This document shows, piece after piece, positions 5,635 to 8,104 of a DNA stretch of 8,104 nucleotides (position 1 is its first letter; every line of letters begins with the position of its first letter). A program made the position numbers and the translations under genes. This DNA is from JAUVZF01 sp035529015 (GTDB lineage Bacteria; Planctomycetota; Phycisphaerae; FEN-1346), in NCBI GenBank assembly GCA_035529015.1, contig DATKXP010000099.1, forward strand, positions 1-8,104, written 5' to 3'. The notes under the pieces were generated by a model. That model was not told the origin of the DNA and did no database searches. It worked only from the letters and a program-made list of their open reading frames with translations.

Positions 5635-7482
5635 ATGAGACACCGAATCGCCATCCCGATGGCGGCTATCCTGCTGGCGGCGGGCTTCTGTGCCGCGCGG
5701 GCTGAGAACGTCGTGTTTCCCGCCGACGCGGGGGTGATCGACGTGACCAAGGCGCCGTATGGCGCCAAGGGCGACGGCGCGGCCGACGACACGGCAGCCA
5801 TCCAGCAGGCGCTGTACGATTACCCCGCCAAGAACCGCATCATCTACCTGCCCAACGGCACGTACCTGGTGTCGGATACGCTGCGGTGGGGTCCGAAGGA
5901 CGCGAAGAACGGGCGCCAGGGCAACGCCTGGAAGGAGACCATCCTCCAGGGCCAGAGCCGCGACGGCACCATCATCCGGTTGAAGGACGCCTGCCCCGGC
6001 TACCAGACGCCGCCCACGACGGGCCGGTCGCGCGGCAAGGCGGTGGTGTGGACGGGCGGCGACGTGGCCCAGCGGTTCCGCAACGCCGTGCGGAACCTGA
6101 CCATCGACACCGGCAAAGGCAATCCCGCCGCCATCGGCCTCCAGTTCGTCGCGTCGAACCAGGGCGTGGCGCACCGGCTGAAGATTCGCTCCGGCGACGG
6201 GGCGGGCGTGCGCGGGCTCGACGTCGGTTACGCCGGCGACTCGGGGCCCGGCCGCGTCCGCGACGTCGAGGTCGAGGGCTTCGACTACGGCATCTACAGC
6301 GCGTCGCTCAACCCGTACCCGTTCGAGCACGTCGTGCTGCGGAACCAGAACGTCTGCGGCGTCCGAAGCGAGACGAACGTGACGGTCGTCCGGGGCCTGG
6401 TGAGCGTGAACCGCGTCCCTGCCGTCCACAACGGGCCGAAGGACTGGCACATGCTGGTGCTCATTGACGCGAAGATGACCGGCGGCGATCCGGCGGGCGC
6501 CGCCGTCGTCAACGAGGGCAACGGCCGCATGTTCCTACGAAACGTCGAGAGCGACGGGTACGCCTCGACCCTCGGCGGCGCGAAGACCGTCACCGGCCGC
6601 ATCGACGAGATGACGACCCTGGGCGTGACCAGACTGTTCGACGCCCCCGACCGGTCGCTCAACCTGCCGGTCAAGGAGACGCCCGAGGTCCCCTGGGGCG
6701 ATATCGCGAAGGACTGGGCCAACCCGATGGCGTTCGGCGCCGCCGGCGACGGCAAGACCGACGACTCCGACGCCGTCCAGAAGGCCATCGACTCCGGCGC
6801 GAAGACCGTCTACCTGCCGGGCGGGAAACGGTTCAAGGCCACCAAGGACATCTACGTGCGCGGCAAGGTGGAGCGGCTCATCGGTTGCGAGAGCACGCTG
6901 TGGGACGCGACGGTGCACGTGGTGGACGGCGACGCGCCGACGGTCATCGTCGAGCGCCTCCAGTGCGGGTTTCCGCCGCACCAGACGCTCCTCTATCACG
7001 AGACGGCCCGCACGCTGGTCGTTCGCGACGTGACCGCCATGCTCATCACGGGCAAGGCGACGGGCGACCTGTTCATCGACGACGTGGTCGGCGGGCTGCA
7101 CCTGGAGAACCCCAGGCAGAAGGCGTGGGTGCGGTACTTCAACTTCGAGCAGACGCAGAAACGCCGGTACGTGGTCAACAACGGCGCCACGCTGTGGATG
7201 CTGGGGTTCAAGACCGAGAACCACGGCCCCAAGATCGTGACGACCGCCGGCGGGCGCACGGAGGTGCTCGGCGGCTTTCTGTACGCGAACTTCGACCAGA
7301 AGACGACCGAGCCGGCCATCCGGATCGTGGATTCGTCGGCCAGTTTCGCAGGGCTGCTCCAGACCTCGTTCAACCCGGCGTGGTACGACGTGTTCGTCGA
7401 GGAGACGCGCGGCGGGGAGACGCGCGTGTTCGAGCGCGCGACGAGCCGGTCGATTGAGTTGTTCGTCGGGTACGGCCGGTGA
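5635..7482 (+). CDS. Secreted tandem right-handed beta-helix protein (pectate lyase 3 / GH55-like)
   Basis: From ATG 5635 the product is 615 residues. Residues 1-23 are a signal peptide (MRHR, hydrophobic core, cleavage after ARA), so it is exported. Two copies of the pectate-lyase-superfamily opening motif are visible: YGAKGDGAADDTAAIQQAL at 42-60 followed by IIYLPNGTYLVSDTL, and FGAAGDGKTDDSDAVQKAI at 367-385 followed by TVYLPGGKRF. Each starts a right-handed beta-helix module. Two such modules in about 600 residues is the layout of GH55 beta-1,3-glucanases, but I cannot identify catalytic residues, so activity may be glycosidase, lyase or binding only. The in-frame extension back to 5350 translates repeats and is excluded. 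A promoter-like pair and a strong ribosome binding site precede it. It converges on the sulfatase gene. Export and fold are well supported; substrate is unknown. Confidence 0.87.
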   Translation: MRHRIAIPMAAILLAAGFCAARAENVVFPADAGVIDVTKAPYGAKGDGAADDTAAIQQALYDYPAKNRIIYLPNGTYLVSDTLRWGPKDAKNGRQGNAWKETILQGQSRDGTIIRLKDACPGYQTPPTTGRSRGKAVVWTGGDVAQRFRNAVRNLTIDTGKGNPAAIGLQFVASNQGVAHRLKIRSGDGAGVRGLDVGYAGDSGPGRVRDVEVEGFDYGIYSASLNPYPFEHVVLRNQNVCGVRSETNVTVVRGLVSVNRVPAVHNGPKDWHMLVLIDAKMTGGDPAGAAVVNEGNGRMFLRNVESDGYASTLGGAKTVTGRIDEMTTLGVTRLFDAPDRSLNLPVKETPEVPWGDIAKDWANPMAFGAAGDGKTDDSDAVQKAIDSGAKTVYLPGGKRFKATKDIYVRGKVERLIGCESTLWDATVHVVDGDAPTVIVERLQCGFPPHQTLLYHETARTLVVRDVTAMLITGKATGDLFIDDVVGGLHLENPRQKAWVRYFNFEQTQKRRYVVNNGATLWMLGFKTENHGPKIVTTAGGRTEVLGGFLYANFDQKTTEPAIRIVDSSASFAGLLQTSFNPAWYDVFVEETRGGETRVFERATSRSIELFVGYGR

Positions 7483-7496
7483 GATTCGCGCCCACC

Positions 7497-7510
7497 GCGC
7501 GGCGGGTACG
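7497..7510. repeat. Half copy of the GCGCGGCGGGT hairpin
   Basis: GCGCGGCGGGTACG matches the left arm and loop start of copy 1 (5266-5279) exactly but lacks the right arm. It lies 10 bases before the full copy at 7520. Confidence 0.6.
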
Positions 7511-7519
7511 CACGATGTC

Positions 7520-7547
7520 GCGCGGCGGGTGCGGAGACCCGCCGCGC
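7520..7547. terminator. GCGCGGCGGGT hairpin family, copy 3, between convergent genes
   Basis: GCGCGGCGGGT (7520-7530) and ACCCGCCGCGC (7537-7547) pair perfectly around GCGGAG. It sits between the stop of the beta-helix gene (7482) and the stop of the sulfatase gene (7576), where a two-way terminator is expected, but lacks a T tract on either strand. It may equally be a REP-like dispersed element. Confidence 0.45.
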
Positions 7548-7575
7548 AAACCCCAATCTGAAATCGCCGGCGCCG

Positions 7576-8104
7576 CTAGGCCCCGGCGATGCGCGGCATG
7601 CGGGTGGGTTCGCACTGGAGGGTGGCCTGCATGAACTCATGCAGCAGTTGGCACTTGAGTTCGACGGCCGCCGGGTCGTGCCATAGGTTGTTGATCTCGC
7701 CGGGGTCTTCCTGAAGGTCAAAGAGTTCGCCATCGTCCCACTTGCGGTAGACGGTGATCTTGTACCGCCGGTTCACGTAGGTGCGCATGTGGAAGTTGGT
7801 GCGGGTATGGCGGTTCTCGGTGATGCTCCAAGTGCGTGCCGCCTCGCCGCCGCACCAGGTGCCGAGTTGATCGATGCCCGTCATGGTGCCGGGGACCTGG
7901 AGCCCGGCGGCCGCGAGGAACGTGGGCGCCAGGTCCACGAGGTTCTGGATGGCGTCGCTCGTCGCGCCCGCCGCCACGCGCCCCGGCCAGCGGACGATGA
8001 ACGGCAGCCGCAGCAGGTCCTCGTAATGATGGATCGCCTTCGCGATGAGCCCGTGCTGGCCGAGAAAGTGGCCGTGGTCGGTCGTGAAGACCAGGAGCGT
8101 GTTC
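7576..8104 (-). CDS. Sulfatase, C-terminal part
   Basis: The frame enters from the right edge and ends at TAG 7578-7576; 175 residues are visible. It begins NTLLVFTTDHGHFLGQHGL, the conserved metal-binding Asp-His segment of type I (formylglycine) sulfatases, followed by the family's LRLPFIVRWPGRV and later NLVDLAPTFLAAAGL and the C-terminal KITVYRKWDDGELFDLQEDP with DPGEINNLW. These match arylsulfatase/N-sulfoglucosamine-sulfohydrolase-like enzymes abundant in planctomycetes, which remove sulfate esters from polysaccharides in the periplasm. The C/S-x-P-x-R active site and signal peptide lie outside the window. An ATG at 7977 is internal, not the true start. It converges on the beta-helix gene with a 93-base spacer; joint action on one polysaccharide is possible but not shown. 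Confidence 0.9.
   Translation of the reverse strand, partial: NTLLVFTTDHGHFLGQHGLIAKAIHHYEDLLRLPFIVRWPGRVAAGATSDAIQNLVDLAPTFLAAAGLQVPGTMTGIDQLGTWCGGEAARTWSITENRHTRTNFHMRTYVNRRYKITVYRKWDDGELFDLQEDPGEINNLWHDPAAVELKCQLLHEFMQATLQCEPTRMPRIAGA

Noticed and set aside
5329..6450. 373-codon minus-strand frame opposite the start of the beta-helix gene
   Set aside because: Arg/Val/Ala-rich shadow frame without a signal or domain. The plus frame has a signal peptide, ribosome binding site and family motif.
1..8104. tRNA, rRNA, insertion sequence or integrase
   Set aside because: I saw no tRNA-like cloverleaf, rRNA segment, transposase frame or terminal inverted repeats bounding a gene.

Overview
The window looks like chromosomal DNA from a planctomycete-like bacterium, probably Planctomycetota. 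The case rests on gene content: a secreted PQQ-type beta-propeller whose mature end begins EEWPAWRGPRGDG, a sulfatase of the polysaccharide-degrading kind, a secreted two-lobed beta-helix carbohydrate-active-type protein, high GC in these genes, and long intergenic spaces full of short repeats. No rRNA, tRNA or marker gene fixes the lineage, so this is an inference.

Layout from left to right. (1) Positions 1-545, minus: N-terminal part of a secreted beta-propeller protein that runs off the left edge. (2) 722-1984, plus: a 12-helix MFS transporter, divergent from the propeller gene and closed by a long imperfect hairpin right after its stop. (3) 1985-2956: about 970 bases with no convincing gene. 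It holds three consecutive hairpins, a pair of near-identical operator-like palindromes, three different heptanucleotide repeat arrays and a 16-base tandem duplication. (4) 2957-4906, minus: a stand-alone OLD-family ATPase/TOPRIM protein, the only defence-like gene here and visibly poorer in GC than its neighbours. (5) 4907-5634: about 730 bases without a gene, including eight inverted repeats packed into 383 bases, followed by a sigma70-like promoter and a strong ribosome binding site. (6) 5635-7482, plus: a secreted protein with two pectate-lyase-3/GH55-like beta-helix modules. (7) 7483-7575: a short convergent spacer with a perfect hairpin from a family also found upstream of the beta-helix gene. 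(8) 7576-8104, minus: C-terminal part of a sulfatase that runs off the right edge.

The propeller, beta-helix and sulfatase genes fit a lifestyle of degrading complex and possibly sulfated polysaccharides, but they are not arranged as one operon. The OLD-like gene is an accessory gene set between repeat-rich spacers. No helicase partner (GajB type) or other defence gene is visible beside it. The most unusual content of the window is the structured intergenic DNA, not a new multi-gene system.
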